Assembly (NCBI GenBank): GCA_033283335.1
Contig: JAWMQP010000014.1
Location: forward strand, 8,328-72,327
DNA from: Pseudomaricurvus sp033283335
Lineage (GTDB): Bacteria; Pseudomonadota; Gammaproteobacteria; Pseudomonadales; Cellvibrionaceae
Length of the DNA: 64,000 nt
Reading direction: 5' to 3'
How positions within the stretch are numbered: the first letter of the stretch is position 1; each line of letters opens with the position of its first letter. Below the pieces are notes generated by a model. The model searched no databases and was not told where the DNA came from. It worked only from the letters and a program-made list of their open reading frames with translations. The position numbers and the translations under genes are program-made. This document shows, piece after piece, positions 24,979-33,724 of this stretch.

Positions 24979-25338
24979 TAACAGTCAATTCAATAGCTTG
25001 AGGCTTTATAAAACCTTGGCTTGTTATCTTGGCAGGGAACTTCTGGATTTGAGAAATCTGCTTACAGATCAGCAGCATAGTACTCGAACGAGCGGGAGTG
25101 CTCTGAGATAGGACGCCAATACCATGCGCAATATCAAAATCCCTTTACAGAGATATTAGACTCGATTCTTTAGCAATCAAGCACTTGATAGTTATTTCAG
25201 AATTATAGAGCCACAGGCTGGCTGAACACGGGGCTATGTGATCCAGCCTACACATTGAAAACGGCTTTGGGTCAAAAGTGTCAGGGTAGATCTAACCTGA
25301 GTACTTCTAATTGCCAGTACAGATCTAAGTTTTTACAC
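24979..25338 (-). repeat. Repeat R2, right copy: leader of cassette set B
   Basis: Matches 3809-4170 over its length and lies in the same position, immediately upstream of the first minus-strand cassette. Its inner end (GATAACAAGCCAAGG ... TTGACTGTTAAGC) looks like an attC. The shared TATAAT (reverse complement at 25202-25207) is a candidate -10 box. The sequence from 25339 to 25446 has a hairpin GGGGTA-CTGT-TACCCC (25424-25439) and no gene. Confidence 0.75.
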
Positions 25339-25446
25339 CTTAATTTTTAATAATATCTCACCGCCTAAATGGTCAGCGCTAACGCGATAAGGGTGTTTCG
25401 TTATGTTCGGTAGCCTCGCTTCAGGGGTACTGTTACCCCACCCCCT

Positions 25447-25752
25447 TTACTCTTCCAATCTACACAGATAGTCATTAGTCTCTTTTAAGATTTCTTTAAT
25501 TTGAGCCATATTTTTATCAGATATATATAGACTTCTTTCTTTTTTACAAGTAATTGTGTATCCATCAAACAAATCGAAATTTTCCAGCTCATATTTATCT
25601 GAGTAAATAAAGTGGTAAGGTGTTGTAGTTATATACTCTTTAATCTCACCCTTTTTAATAGCTTCTTTAGCTACATTAATAAATCTACTCAGCAGCTCAT
25701 CATTTTCTCTTTTAATGATCTGCTGTATTTTTTCTTGAAGCTTATTACTCAT
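25447..25752 (-). CDS. Hypothetical protein, second gene of a coupled pair
   Basis: The 101-aa protein (MSNKLQEKIQQIIKRENDELL...) is helical at both ends with a central beta-rich part (TTTPYHFIYSDKYELENFDLFDGYTI is its flavour) and no membrane segment. Its ATG overlaps the stop of a 49-aa gene upstream (ATGA). Small coupled pairs of this size are often toxin-antitoxin modules, but no family motif was recognised, so that is a guess only. Confidence 0.6.
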   Translation of the reverse strand: MSNKLQEKIQQIIKRENDELLSRFINVAKEAIKKGEIKEYITTTPYHFIYSDKYELENFDLFDGYTITCKKERSLYISDKNMAQIKEILKETNDYLCRLEE

Positions 25753-25898
25753 ACAATCATCACTAATTCTCTAGGTGTATATTCACGCTCAAAACAAGGG
25801 GGTCTGGGTAAATACCCCATTTTTAATATCTCATCGTCTGATATCTCAGACTGATAAATGTCGTAAAGCTGATCTACATTTAAGTCATTTAAAAACAT
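25749..25898 (-). CDS. Short hypothetical protein, first gene of a coupled pair
   Basis: A 49-aa acidic frame (MFLNDLNVDQLYDIYQSEISD...) ends in PRELVMIV and its TGA overlaps the start codon of the 101-aa gene. No strong ribosome site is visible before ATG 25898. Retained because of the ATGA coupling. Confidence 0.45.
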   Translation of the reverse strand: MFLNDLNVDQLYDIYQSEISDDEILKMGYLPRPPCFEREYTPRELVMIV

Positions 25899-25983
25899 TA
25901 ATTTAATGGCTATCAATAACATATCCAATTGCTTAATCCATTAGGGTTTTAATTACTACTAATCAGACACGATTTTTAAGCAT

Positions 25984-26017
25984 AAAAAAACCCCCAGTGG
26001 ATCTCTCCAAAGGGGGT
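25984..26017 (-). terminator. Intrinsic terminator after the island tRNA-Leu
   Basis: Minus strand: ACCCCC-TT-TGGA-GAGA-TCCA-CT-GGGGGT followed by seven T. The stem is long and GC-rich and begins about 10 bases past the tRNA CCA end. Confidence 0.85.
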
Positions 26018-26027
26018 CTTCTATATG

Positions 26028-26112
26028 TGGTAGCTGAGGCCGGAATCGAACCGGCACGCCCGAAGGCACAGGATTTTGAATCCAGCGCGTCTACCAATTC
26101 CGCCACTCAGCC
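26028..26112 (-). tRNA. tRNA-Leu(CAA), island-borne and complete
   Basis: The 85-nt gene folds as a class II tRNA: acceptor GGCTGAG / CTCAGCT plus ACCA, D arm, anticodon loop TTCAAAA (anticodon CAA, reading UUG), long variable arm GCC-TTC-GGGC, and T arm GCCGGTTCGATTCCGGC. CCA is encoded. The anticodon stem (CTGGA / TCCTG) has one U-U mismatch. Its acceptor differs from that of the split host tRNA-Leu with the same anticodon, so it is a distinct gene. It lies 90 bp inside attR and downstream of the host tRNA's promoter and 5' half, and so should be transcribed from that promoter. Confidence 0.9.
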
Positions 26113-26202
26113 AAAATCTTTGTTAGATACATTTAGATAAAATACCAGTATCTATTATGCCTTAAGTCATTGAAATTATTCAAGAAACTCATAACCGCTA
26201 TC

Positions 26203-26244
26203 GGATTTTGAATCCCCTGTGTCTACCAATTTCACCACTCTGGC
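26203..26244 (-). pseudogene. 5' half of the split tRNA-Leu(CAA), with attR core 26203-26212
   Basis: Minus strand: GCCAGAG acceptor, D arm (GGTGAAATTGGTAGACAC) and anticodon stem-loop GGGGATTCAAAATCC, then a switch to AT-rich island sequence. The rest of this tRNA lies at 212-256. The last ten bases are the direct repeat of the attL core. Confidence 0.85.
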
Positions 26245-26279
26245 ACAGTGCTGTGGGGTCATCCCCAAAGCAGGACGCG

Positions 26280-26307
26280 ATTATATCAGCGAGACGCAAG
26301 GCGTCAA
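26280..26307 (-). promoter_or_regulatory. Strong promoter of the host tRNA-Leu locus
   Basis: On the minus strand TTGACG (26302-26307) and TATAAT (26280-26285) are 16 bases apart and followed by a GC-rich discriminator (CGCGTCC), typical of stringently controlled stable-RNA promoters. It lies 35 bases upstream of the tRNA 5' end. After integration it reads into the 5' half and then the island tRNA. Confidence 0.85.
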
Positions 26308-26639
26308 CCTAAATCCTCAAGAAAGCGTTATAGATCGGATAGTTACGACTTTTTTACCCAGAAACCACGCCTCCCTGCTGATTGGACTAGTATTCACTAG
26401 AATCCGTGCCTTATATAGATAGAAGCAGGCTCTTGAGTACAAGCACACTAAAAGCCGTTGCCGCTCTGGACAATTGCAATCACCGGTTAGAAGGCGTTGG
26501 CATTGGCTAGGGGCTGACGGATTCCTACATAATAAGCCCCCACTGTCTTATCACCTTAAATACGGGTTTCTACCTAGTTACAGAACCTCATATAATATCC
26601 ATTCTTGCAACTCAGGATTCTCTACACAGGACACACACT

Positions 26640-28094
26640 ATGCTGACGCTAAAACGCCCCGAATTACTGGCAACCTCTTCCTACATTAATGGTCAGTGGG
26701 TCACCCAGTCGGACGGCACAGTCCCTGTCTACAACCCCGCCACCGGCGAAGAAGTCGCTGCCATTACGGATCACGGTGCCGCCGAAACCCGAATGGCCAT
26801 TGATGCGGCGGAAGCGGCCATGCCCGCCTGGGCCGCCAAACCGGCGAAAGAGCGCGCCAACATCCTGCGCAAGTGGTTCAATCTGCTGATGGAAAATCAG
26901 GACGATCTGGCCAAGATCCTGACCGCTGAACAAGGCAAAACCCTGGCCGAGTCCGCCGGTGAAATCGCCTACGGCGCCAACTACATTGAGTGGTTCGCCG
27001 AGGAAGCCAAGCGCATCGATGGCGACATCATTCCAGCGCCCAGCGCCGACAAACGGCTGCTGGTAATCAAGCAGCCCGTGGGCGTAGTAGCGTCTATTAC
27101 TCCCTGGAACTTCCCCAACGCCATGATCACCCGCAAGGCCGCCCCCGCCCTGGCCGCTGGCTGCACCTTTGTTGGCAAACCCGCCAAGGAAACCCCGCTG
27201 TCAGCCCTGGCTCTGTGCGTACTGGCCGAGGAAGCCGGCATTCCAGCCGGTGTCTTCAACATGGTGGCCGGCAGCAGCTCACGGGAGATCGGCGGTGAAA
27301 TGACCAGCAACCCCAAGGTGCGCAAATTGACCTTTACCGGCTCCACCCCGGTGGGCAAGACCCTGATGGAGCAGTGCGCTGCCACCGTCAAGAAAACCTC
27401 CATGGAACTGGGTGGCAACGCACCGTTTATGGTGTTTGAAGACGCCGATCTGGATGCCGCAGTACAGGGGGCACTGGCGTCCAAGTACCGCAACTCCGGC
27501 CAGACCTGTGTCTGCTCCAACCGGTTGCTGGTGCAGGACACCGTCTACGACGCCTTTGTGGAAAAACTGCAGGCGGCTGTATCCGCTTTCAAACTGGGTG
27601 ACGGCACCGAGGAAGGTGTCACTCACGGCCCGCTGGTGAACGCCAAGGCGGTGAAAGATGTGGAAGTGCTGGTCAACGATGCCATTGAGAAAGGCGCCAA
27701 GGCCACCGTGGGCGGCAAGCCGTCGGATCTGGGTGCCTGTTTCTTTGAGCCCACCATACTGACCAACGCCACCCCCGATATGCGCGTCTTCCGCGAGGAG
27801 ATTTTTGGTCCCGTGGCACCGGTGTTCAAATTTTCCAGCGAAGCCGAAGCCATCGCCATGGCCAACGACACCGAATTTGGCCTGGCTGCTTACTTTTACA
27901 CCAAAGACCTGGGGCGTATTTTCCGCGTCGGTGAAGCACTGGAATACGGCATTGTCGGCGTCAACGAAGGCATTATCTCCAACGAGATGGCTCCCTTCGG
28001 CGGCGTGAAAGAATCCGGCAGTGGTCGCGAGGGCTCCAAGTACGGCATGGACGACTACCTGGAAATTAAGTACATGTGTTTGGGTGGGATCTAA
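26640..28094 (+). CDS. gabD: NADP+-dependent succinate-semialdehyde dehydrogenase
   Basis: The 484-aa protein is a full-length aldehyde dehydrogenase: PWNFPNAMITRKAAPALAAG, the cofactor region FTGSTPVGK, the catalytic glutamate in MELGGNAPFMVFEDAD and the catalytic cysteine in NSGQTCVCSNR. The residues around the active site and the C-terminal KESGSGREGSKYGMDDYLEIKY are those of GabD-type enzymes, which oxidise succinate semialdehyde to succinate in GABA breakdown. It is the first host gene right of the island, with a TATAAT box at 26591-26596 and AGGA before ATG 26640. It is monocistronic. Confidence 0.88.
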   Translation: MLTLKRPELLATSSYINGQWVTQSDGTVPVYNPATGEEVAAITDHGAAETRMAIDAAEAAMPAWAAKPAKERANILRKWFNLLMENQDDLAKILTAEQGKTLAESAGEIAYGANYIEWFAEEAKRIDGDIIPAPSADKRLLVIKQPVGVVASITPWNFPNAMITRKAAPALAAGCTFVGKPAKETPLSALALCVLAEEAGIPAGVFNMVAGSSSREIGGEMTSNPKVRKLTFTGSTPVGKTLMEQCAATVKKTSMELGGNAPFMVFEDADLDAAVQGALASKYRNSGQTCVCSNRLLVQDTVYDAFVEKLQAAVSAFKLGDGTEEGVTHGPLVNAKAVKDVEVLVNDAIEKGAKATVGGKPSDLGACFFEPTILTNATPDMRVFREEIFGPVAPVFKFSSEAEAIAMANDTEFGLAAYFYTKDLGRIFRVGEALEYGIVGVNEGIISNEMAPFGGVKESGSGREGSKYGMDDYLEIKYMCLGGI

Positions 28095-28193
28095 TGGCAA
28101 AGCAATCCACCCCTAGCACTTTGTAGCTGGCTGTAGTGCCAAACATGGATTGCTTCACTGCGTTCGCAATGACGGCCAATTTTGGCCTGAAGT

Positions 28194-28219
28194 ATAAGCC
28201 CCCTAATAGGGGGCTTATT
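28194..28219. terminator. Terminator between gabD and the TonB receptor gene
   Basis: ATAAGCCCCC-TAAT-AGGGGGCTTAT hairpin followed by TTTTA on the plus strand; being symmetric it can serve both convergent genes. Confidence 0.8.
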
Positions 28220-28250
28220 TTATACCGTTGTTACCGACTGTGCTGACCGA

Positions 28251-30470
28251 TCAAAAGTTATAGGTCATCTCAACCCCGTAACTGCGCGGCTGCTGGCGAT
28301 AAACCGCTCGCCCGCCTTCCGTACTGGTGAATGAGTAAGTCGATGCCCCTTTGTCTTCCAGGTTATCGACCCACAACGCCAGCTGCCACTGTTCGCTCTG
28401 GGGAGCCAGATTCAGACGCATGCCCAGACTGTCCACCTCGCCATAGAGAGCGTAGGCATCGGCCAGGGCTGCGTATTGCTCGTCGGTCCAGCTGTAGGAC
28501 AACTGACCCGTCAGGGCATAGTCGCCGACCCACCACTCGTAGCGTACCACGGTGTTGTAGGACCACTGGGGTGCCTGGGCCAGATCGACGCCGTCAGAAA
28601 TGGGCAGCGCCAGTGTCAGACCACGGATATTATCCGGTGCCTTCAACACCTCACTGTCGATGTAGGAGACGCCGGCGCGGATATCCAGGGCTTCGGTCGG
28701 CAACCAGCGAAATTCCAGTTCCCCGCCTTCAATCTGTGACTCGTCAATATTCCCCAGGGTGGCAAACACCGCGCCCGGTACGGTGGGGTCATTGGCAATC
28801 ACCAGCGACTGGCGGTTGTCATAATCGTAGTGATACCAGGCACCGTTAACCTGCATGGCACCGTCCAGCAGTGCCCCCTTGAAGCCAAGCTCGTAGGACA
28901 CCACCTCTTCCGGATCCACGTAGGACAACGCCTCCTGGGAACCGGCGGGGGAGCCATAGAACAACCCGGCTTTGTAGCTGGTGGCCACACTGCCGTAAAT
29001 CAACCAGTCCTCATTGACGGTGTAATCCAGTCCCACTTTGCCGGATACATTGTCTTCCACTTCGCTGTCATCGAGATAGGCCGAGACTGTGCCCGGTACT
29101 GGCGCCGGCGCGCCGCCCAGCACCGCATTCCAACCACTCAGGTCGGTGGAACCGCCTTTGAAATCCCGATCGTCGCGGGAGTAGCGCAGCCCGACGGTCA
29201 GCAACCACTGATCAGTGAAATCGGTTTCCGTGTGCAGATAAGCCCCCAGCGAGGTGGTGGTCTGCACATAGTTTGACGCCGCCTGGGACTCCTCCACCAC
29301 ACCGGGGCCGAGAATCCCGTCAATCAAGTCGGCAATGTCTGCGGTGGTGTTGGCCGTCACTTCATCCCTGGAGGCCACCAGTCCGGCAATCCAGTGAAAG
29401 CGCCCGTCACTGTTCGAGGTTAAGCGAAATTCCTGGGAAAACACCTCGAACTCATCCTGGAAGAAGAAGTCACCGGTGGTGGCCGCCACGCCGTCGTAGT
29501 TATCCACCACATCCCTCTCGTAAGCGTCATAGGCAGTGATGGACGTCAGGCTAAACAGATCAAAATCCACATTCAGGGTCGCGGAGACACCGTAACCCTC
29601 TTCATCCCGTGACAGCGGCAATTCCCCAACGCGTACATCGCGCGGGTCCGAAGAAGTCACCCCCAGTGTGCCGGCCGGTAAACCAAAGGCATAATCAATG
29701 GCGGTGTTCTGCGGAGACACCGGCGTGCTTTGATCGCGCACATAATGCAGGTTCAACAACAGATCGGCGCGGTCCGACAATTCAAAGGTAGTCAAAGAGC
29801 GCAACGCCAGCTGATCGGTATCACCAAACTCGCGTCCGGTGTCGATATCCTGTTGCCAGCCATCGCCCTGATTCACTGCGATGGCCAGACGAGAATTGAT
29901 GCCGTCACTGACTTCACCGGACACAGCCCCTTCGACTTTCACGGTATTCCAGCGCGACAATCCGGCCGTGAGGTACCCTTCGGTCTCATCGCTCGGCTTG
30001 ACCGACACATAATTGATGGCGCCGCCGGTGGTGTTCTTGCCATAGAGAGTGCCTTGCGGCCCTTTCAACACTTCCACCCGCTCCACATCAAACAGCTGGC
30101 CATTCAGAAACACCGGGTATGCGGCCAGCACTTCATCAATGTAAACGCCCACACCACTGGTATTGTTGCTGTTGAAATCGTCCAGACCGATACCGCGAAT
30201 GGCAAAAATGGGCGTGCCACTGGAGGTGGCGTTGGTGGTGGATAAACCGGGCGTCTGGGCGGCCACATCCTGGGGTTTCTGAAAGCCCAGCTGCTTAATC
30301 TCATTGCCGCCAAAGGCGGTCACCGTGACGCCAATGTCGGCCACCGACTGGGCACGTTTTTGCGCGGTGACCACGACCTCTTCAATACGAAGTTCAGCCT
30401 GTGACAGGGGGGCAAACGGCAGGCTGGCGGCAATGGATGCCGCCAGCAACAGGCGCTTTTTAGGGTTCAT
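28251..30470 (-). CDS. TonB-dependent outer-membrane receptor
   Basis: The 739-aa protein has a signal peptide (MNPKKRLLLAASIAASLPFAPLSQA), a TonB box (RIEEVVVTAQKR), a plug domain (VAAQTPGLSTTNATSSGTPIFAIRGIG, VEVLKGPQGTLYGKNTTGGAINYVS) and a beta barrel ending in aromatic YNF. It takes up a substrate across the outer membrane using TonB energy. I chose ATG 30470 because GAGGAG lies directly upstream and the signal peptide starts there; the frame itself is open further. It lies 100 bp behind the amidohydrolase gene on the same strand, so the pair may import and hydrolyse the same compound. The substrate is unknown. Confidence 0.85.
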   Translation of the reverse strand: MNPKKRLLLAASIAASLPFAPLSQAELRIEEVVVTAQKRAQSVADIGVTVTAFGGNEIKQLGFQKPQDVAAQTPGLSTTNATSSGTPIFAIRGIGLDDFNSNNTSGVGVYIDEVLAAYPVFLNGQLFDVERVEVLKGPQGTLYGKNTTGGAINYVSVKPSDETEGYLTAGLSRWNTVKVEGAVSGEVSDGINSRLAIAVNQGDGWQQDIDTGREFGDTDQLALRSLTTFELSDRADLLLNLHYVRDQSTPVSPQNTAIDYAFGLPAGTLGVTSSDPRDVRVGELPLSRDEEGYGVSATLNVDFDLFSLTSITAYDAYERDVVDNYDGVAATTGDFFFQDEFEVFSQEFRLTSNSDGRFHWIAGLVASRDEVTANTTADIADLIDGILGPGVVEESQAASNYVQTTTSLGAYLHTETDFTDQWLLTVGLRYSRDDRDFKGGSTDLSGWNAVLGGAPAPVPGTVSAYLDDSEVEDNVSGKVGLDYTVNEDWLIYGSVATSYKAGLFYGSPAGSQEALSYVDPEEVVSYELGFKGALLDGAMQVNGAWYHYDYDNRQSLVIANDPTVPGAVFATLGNIDESQIEGGELEFRWLPTEALDIRAGVSYIDSEVLKAPDNIRGLTLALPISDGVDLAQAPQWSYNTVVRYEWWVGDYALTGQLSYSWTDEQYAALADAYALYGEVDSLGMRLNLAPQSEQWQLALWVDNLEDKGASTYSFTSTEGGRAVYRQQPRSYGVEMTYNF

Positions 30471-30570
30471 GGTTAGCTCCTCATTGTTGGAATAGGGCCA
30501 CCGGCGTTCATCCACAATGGATTCGCCGGCGGCTTTGTTTTGTCTCTGAGCTTGATATTCGGGGGGATGA

Positions 30571-32313
30571 TTATTTTTGGGGCTGCGACTTTGCTGAGAA
30601 CACCGTTTCACCGGCGATGACGGTAGCCTCGACCTTGAGCTCCAGCAGTGTGAGCCCCGGGGTAGCGGGCAGCGGCTGATCGAGAATGACAAAGTCCGCC
30701 CACTTACCGGTGCTGATACTGCCCACGTCGTCCTGCCAGCCGCTAAGTTCAGCGCTCTGTTGCGTCATGGCGTAGAGGGCCTCATCAAAGGTCAGGGCCT
30801 GGTCCGCATGCCAGCCGCCCTGGGGCGCGCCGTCCAGACTCTGGCGAGTGGTGGCGGCGTGGAGTTGCGCCAACGGGTTGGCGGTCGCCGTAGGCCAGTC
30901 GCTGCTGAGCGCCAGTTGAGCGCCGCTGTTGAGAAGTTTGCGCCAGGCGTAAGCCTCTTCTTCCCGCTGCGGACCAATGCGCTGCACCACATAGGGATCG
31001 ATGGACCCGACAGCGTGCTGGGGTTGCATGGAAGCCACCACGTTCAATTGGGCGAAGCGCGGCAGATCTTTCGGCAACATCACCTCAATATGCTCAATGC
31101 GATTGGGCAGGCTCGGTTGACGTGGGGACGCGGCAAAGGCTTCCAGAGCCTCATGCACAGCTTCATCACCAATGGCATGCAGTGCGACCGGAATGTCGGC
31201 CTGATTGCTCACGCGGACAATCTTTTCCAGCTCCGAGGGTTCAATGAAAAACTTGCCATGCTCGCCCGGCGCGTCGGAATAGGCCTCCTGCAGTACCGCA
31301 GTCCGACTCGACAGCACCCCATCGGCGACCCCCTTGATATAGCCAAAGGCAAACCGTGGACCGGTTTCCTGAACCGCCGCCGCGCGCCGGTTAATCGACT
31401 GGTACTTCGGCAGCAACTCAGTCACTTGCTCACTGCGGTGGACCATGGCGCCGTACCACATGCGCATGGGAAAATCCCCCGCCTCCACCAGTTGAATCAG
31501 GTCATCCAGCTCCCAGCTATCCCCCATGTTGTGCATGCCGGTGATGCCCAGGCTGTTCATGTGACGCATGGCTTCCAGCCAGAGTTGGCGACGCTCCGCC
31601 GGGGCCGGTTTGAAGGCTTCAGAACCCCACACCAGCATGGCCGCCGTTTCTTTCAGAATGCCGGTCGGCTCACCGGTTTCTGGGTCTTTGACAATTTCGC
31701 CACCGGGTGGATTGGGGGTCTCAGCGGTGATATTGAATTTGCGCAGCACCTTGCTGTTGACCCACATGGTGTGGTGATCAATATCGCCCAGGGCGACCAG
31801 GTGATCCGGCGCGATCCGGTCCAGTTGCGCCGCGGTGGGGAACACGCCGCCGACGGCGTTATGATCCCAGCCCCCACCGACTATCCAGCCCCCCGCAGGA
31901 GTGTCACCCGCCTTGGCTTTCACCTTTTCCAACCAGCTGTCGACACTGGCAATATCCACCAGATTGACGCCCCGGCTCATCTCATACCAGCTGAACAGGT
32001 GAAAGTGACCATCAATAATGCCCGGCATCACGGACTTGCCCTGCAGGTCGACCAGAACCGTGTCCGTATCGGCGAGAGCGCGGACCTCGGCATTGGAACC
32101 GACGGCGGTAAAGCGACCGTTTTCGATGGCAAAGGCCTGCGCAACAGGCGCTGACCGATCGGAGGTGTGGATATCGCCATTGAAGAGGATACGATCGGGG
32201 GCTGCCTGCACGGCGCCTGCCTGCAGCAGACCACCGACCAATGTCGTCAGTACAGTGCGGTAAGGCGTCAGCCAGCGACGGCTGGACATCCACTTACGAG
32301 AGTGTGAGGCCAT
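30571..32313 (-). CDS. Exported amidohydrolase (YtcJ-like amidohydrolase 3 family)
   Basis: The 580-aa protein has a long signal sequence ending near LLQAGAVQAAPD, an N-terminal beta-sandwich strand (RILFNGDIHTSD), the metal motif DGHFHLF (H-x-H near residue 102), GGGWDHNAVGG, a C-terminal metal/active-site block LSSDWPTA, and GKWADFVILD, all features of the YtcJ/amidohydrolase 3 family. Members hydrolyse amides or esters of varied substrates. Start ATG 32313 has AGGAGAAGT upstream. It appears to be first in an operon with the TonB receptor and is next to an AraC regulator. The substrate is not predictable. Confidence 0.85.
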   Translation of the reverse strand: MASHSRKWMSSRRWLTPYRTVLTTLVGGLLQAGAVQAAPDRILFNGDIHTSDRSAPVAQAFAIENGRFTAVGSNAEVRALADTDTVLVDLQGKSVMPGIIDGHFHLFSWYEMSRGVNLVDIASVDSWLEKVKAKAGDTPAGGWIVGGGWDHNAVGGVFPTAAQLDRIAPDHLVALGDIDHHTMWVNSKVLRKFNITAETPNPPGGEIVKDPETGEPTGILKETAAMLVWGSEAFKPAPAERRQLWLEAMRHMNSLGITGMHNMGDSWELDDLIQLVEAGDFPMRMWYGAMVHRSEQVTELLPKYQSINRRAAAVQETGPRFAFGYIKGVADGVLSSRTAVLQEAYSDAPGEHGKFFIEPSELEKIVRVSNQADIPVALHAIGDEAVHEALEAFAASPRQPSLPNRIEHIEVMLPKDLPRFAQLNVVASMQPQHAVGSIDPYVVQRIGPQREEEAYAWRKLLNSGAQLALSSDWPTATANPLAQLHAATTRQSLDGAPQGGWHADQALTFDEALYAMTQQSAELSGWQDDVGSISTGKWADFVILDQPLPATPGLTLLELKVEATVIAGETVFSAKSQPQK

Positions 32314-32425
32314 GAAAACTTCTCCTGCCAGGCAACTGGCGCTGTAGTACGGGAAGTTTTCAGGCTATCAGGTGGGGAGTTTTGGTTCTTTTGCCATCAG
32401 CCGCAAAAGTTTTTCATTTCGTCGT

Positions 32426-33490
32426 TCAGGACTTTTGAACACATGTCGAAGTCTGGGCACCGTGTTCCTGCATCATTTTTTGAAACGCTTTGGGAGTCAG
32501 GCCAAATTGACGTTTGAAAGCGGTGACAAAGTTGCAGGGATGCTCATACCCCACTTCCCAGGCCACCTGACTGACATTGAGGCTGGAATCCGTTAGCAGT
32601 TGCTGAGCGTTTTGCATGCGAATCTGCGCCACAAAGCCACTGATGGATTCGCCGTGCAGCCATTTAAAGCACTGCTTCAGCCGGCTTTTCCCCAGCCCCA
32701 ACTGCTGTCCCAGGGCCTCCAGCGAGGGCGGCTGTTGCCAGTTCTGCTGCAGAATCAAACGCGCTTCGTGCATCAGTTGCCGCTCTCGTGTGGACAGCCA
32801 GGCAGAGCGCTGCTGGCGCTCCTGATCGAGGATTGAGCGCAAGGCCAGACACAACACTTCGGTGGACTTGGCCTCCAGATAAGCCTTATTGAGCGCATCG
32901 CGGCGATCGCCCTTGAGCAACTCCCGCAGGGCCTGGATCAATTCCGGGTTCATGCCATAGACCTCCCCGGCACTGCCTGAACCCTGCAGGGCCAGTCGAG
33001 CGATCTCCGGCAGCTGATCCACACTTAAATCAAACGGTGGTTGCAACAGCACCTTTGGCTCCAGCATCAACAGCACTGCGAGGTATTGATCCCCCTCATT
33101 ACAGGTGTCTTTCAGCAGCTGGGGAGTATCAGAGTAAGACAATAACTGACGGCCCTCGTCGATGCGGAAAAATGCACCGTCTTCCATTTCCAGCGTATTG
33201 TTGCCCACCAGTTTAAACGCAAAGGTCAATAGCTTGCCGGGATCGGCCGCCACCACCGGCTCGCCAGTATGACTGACCAGATCCAGCACGCGCAGCAACA
33301 TCCCCGATGAAAACTGGTACAGAGCCTCTTCGCCCAGCTCCAGCTCATTGTCGCGCTGAATATAGTAGTGGCCAGTATCCAGCTGAAACCGCTGGTAATC
33401 GGTAAAGGGAAGATTGTCCAGGTCCGTGACAGCAGCCGTCGGAGGATGAGAAGAACCTTGTTGATTCATTGAAAGTGCCGCTAATGTCAT
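32426..33490 (-). CDS. AraC-family transcriptional regulator
   Basis: The 354-aa protein has an N-terminal sensor part and a C-terminal double helix-turn-helix (residues about 255-350: SLEALGQQLGLGKSRLKQCFKWLHG and VSQVAWEVGYEHPCNFVTAFKRQFGLTPKAF). The spacing and the KSRLKQCFK motif resemble PchR-type regulators, which control TonB receptor genes. GGAGGAAGGGAT directly precedes ATG 33490, which decides the start. It lies just upstream of, and codirectional with, the amidohydrolase-receptor pair and is its likely regulator. Confidence 0.82.
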   Translation of the reverse strand: MTLAALSMNQQGSSHPPTAAVTDLDNLPFTDYQRFQLDTGHYYIQRDNELELGEEALYQFSSGMLLRVLDLVSHTGEPVVAADPGKLLTFAFKLVGNNTLEMEDGAFFRIDEGRQLLSYSDTPQLLKDTCNEGDQYLAVLLMLEPKVLLQPPFDLSVDQLPEIARLALQGSGSAGEVYGMNPELIQALRELLKGDRRDALNKAYLEAKSTEVLCLALRSILDQERQQRSAWLSTRERQLMHEARLILQQNWQQPPSLEALGQQLGLGKSRLKQCFKWLHGESISGFVAQIRMQNAQQLLTDSSLNVSQVAWEVGYEHPCNFVTAFKRQFGLTPKAFQKMMQEHGAQTSTCVQKS

Positions 33491-33676
33491 ATCCCTTCCT
33501 CCCCCGTTGCTGCCACCTCTGGACACGACTCCGACCTGAACAGGAAAAAAATCGCAATAGGCAGCTTACCATGCTGATGTGCTTCAAGCGTATGGGTAAA
33601 CCCGACTGCAGGGCCATACCCTTTTGGGGGGAAGTGCGGAAAAGCCCTGCCCAAAGAGGGTGCAGGCTAAAGACTA

Positions 33677-33724
33677 AGTAGATGTCGGAGACTAGGTAGA
33701 TGTCAGAGATTAAGTAGATGCCAG
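33677..33724. repeat. 18-bp tandem repeat in the intergenic region
   Basis: Two full 18-bp units and a partial third (AGTAGATGTCGGAGACTA, GGTAGATGTCAGAGATTA, AGTAGATGCCAG). It lies in the 680-bp gap between the AraC gene and the cyclase gene; the rest of that gap shows no gene. Confidence 0.7.

Noticed and set aside
25447..25898. Toxin-antitoxin module
   Set aside because: Only the coupling and size suggest it; no family motif for a toxin or antitoxin was recognised, so it is listed as two hypothetical genes.
26219..26689. Short plus-strand frames between the tRNA-Leu remnant and gabD
   Set aside because: They cover the tRNA half, its promoter and the gabD promoter region, and have no protein-like features.
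27279..28100. Long minus-strand frame opposite gabD
   Set aside because: Shadow of a GC-rich coding region; the plus strand encodes an intact aldehyde dehydrogenase.
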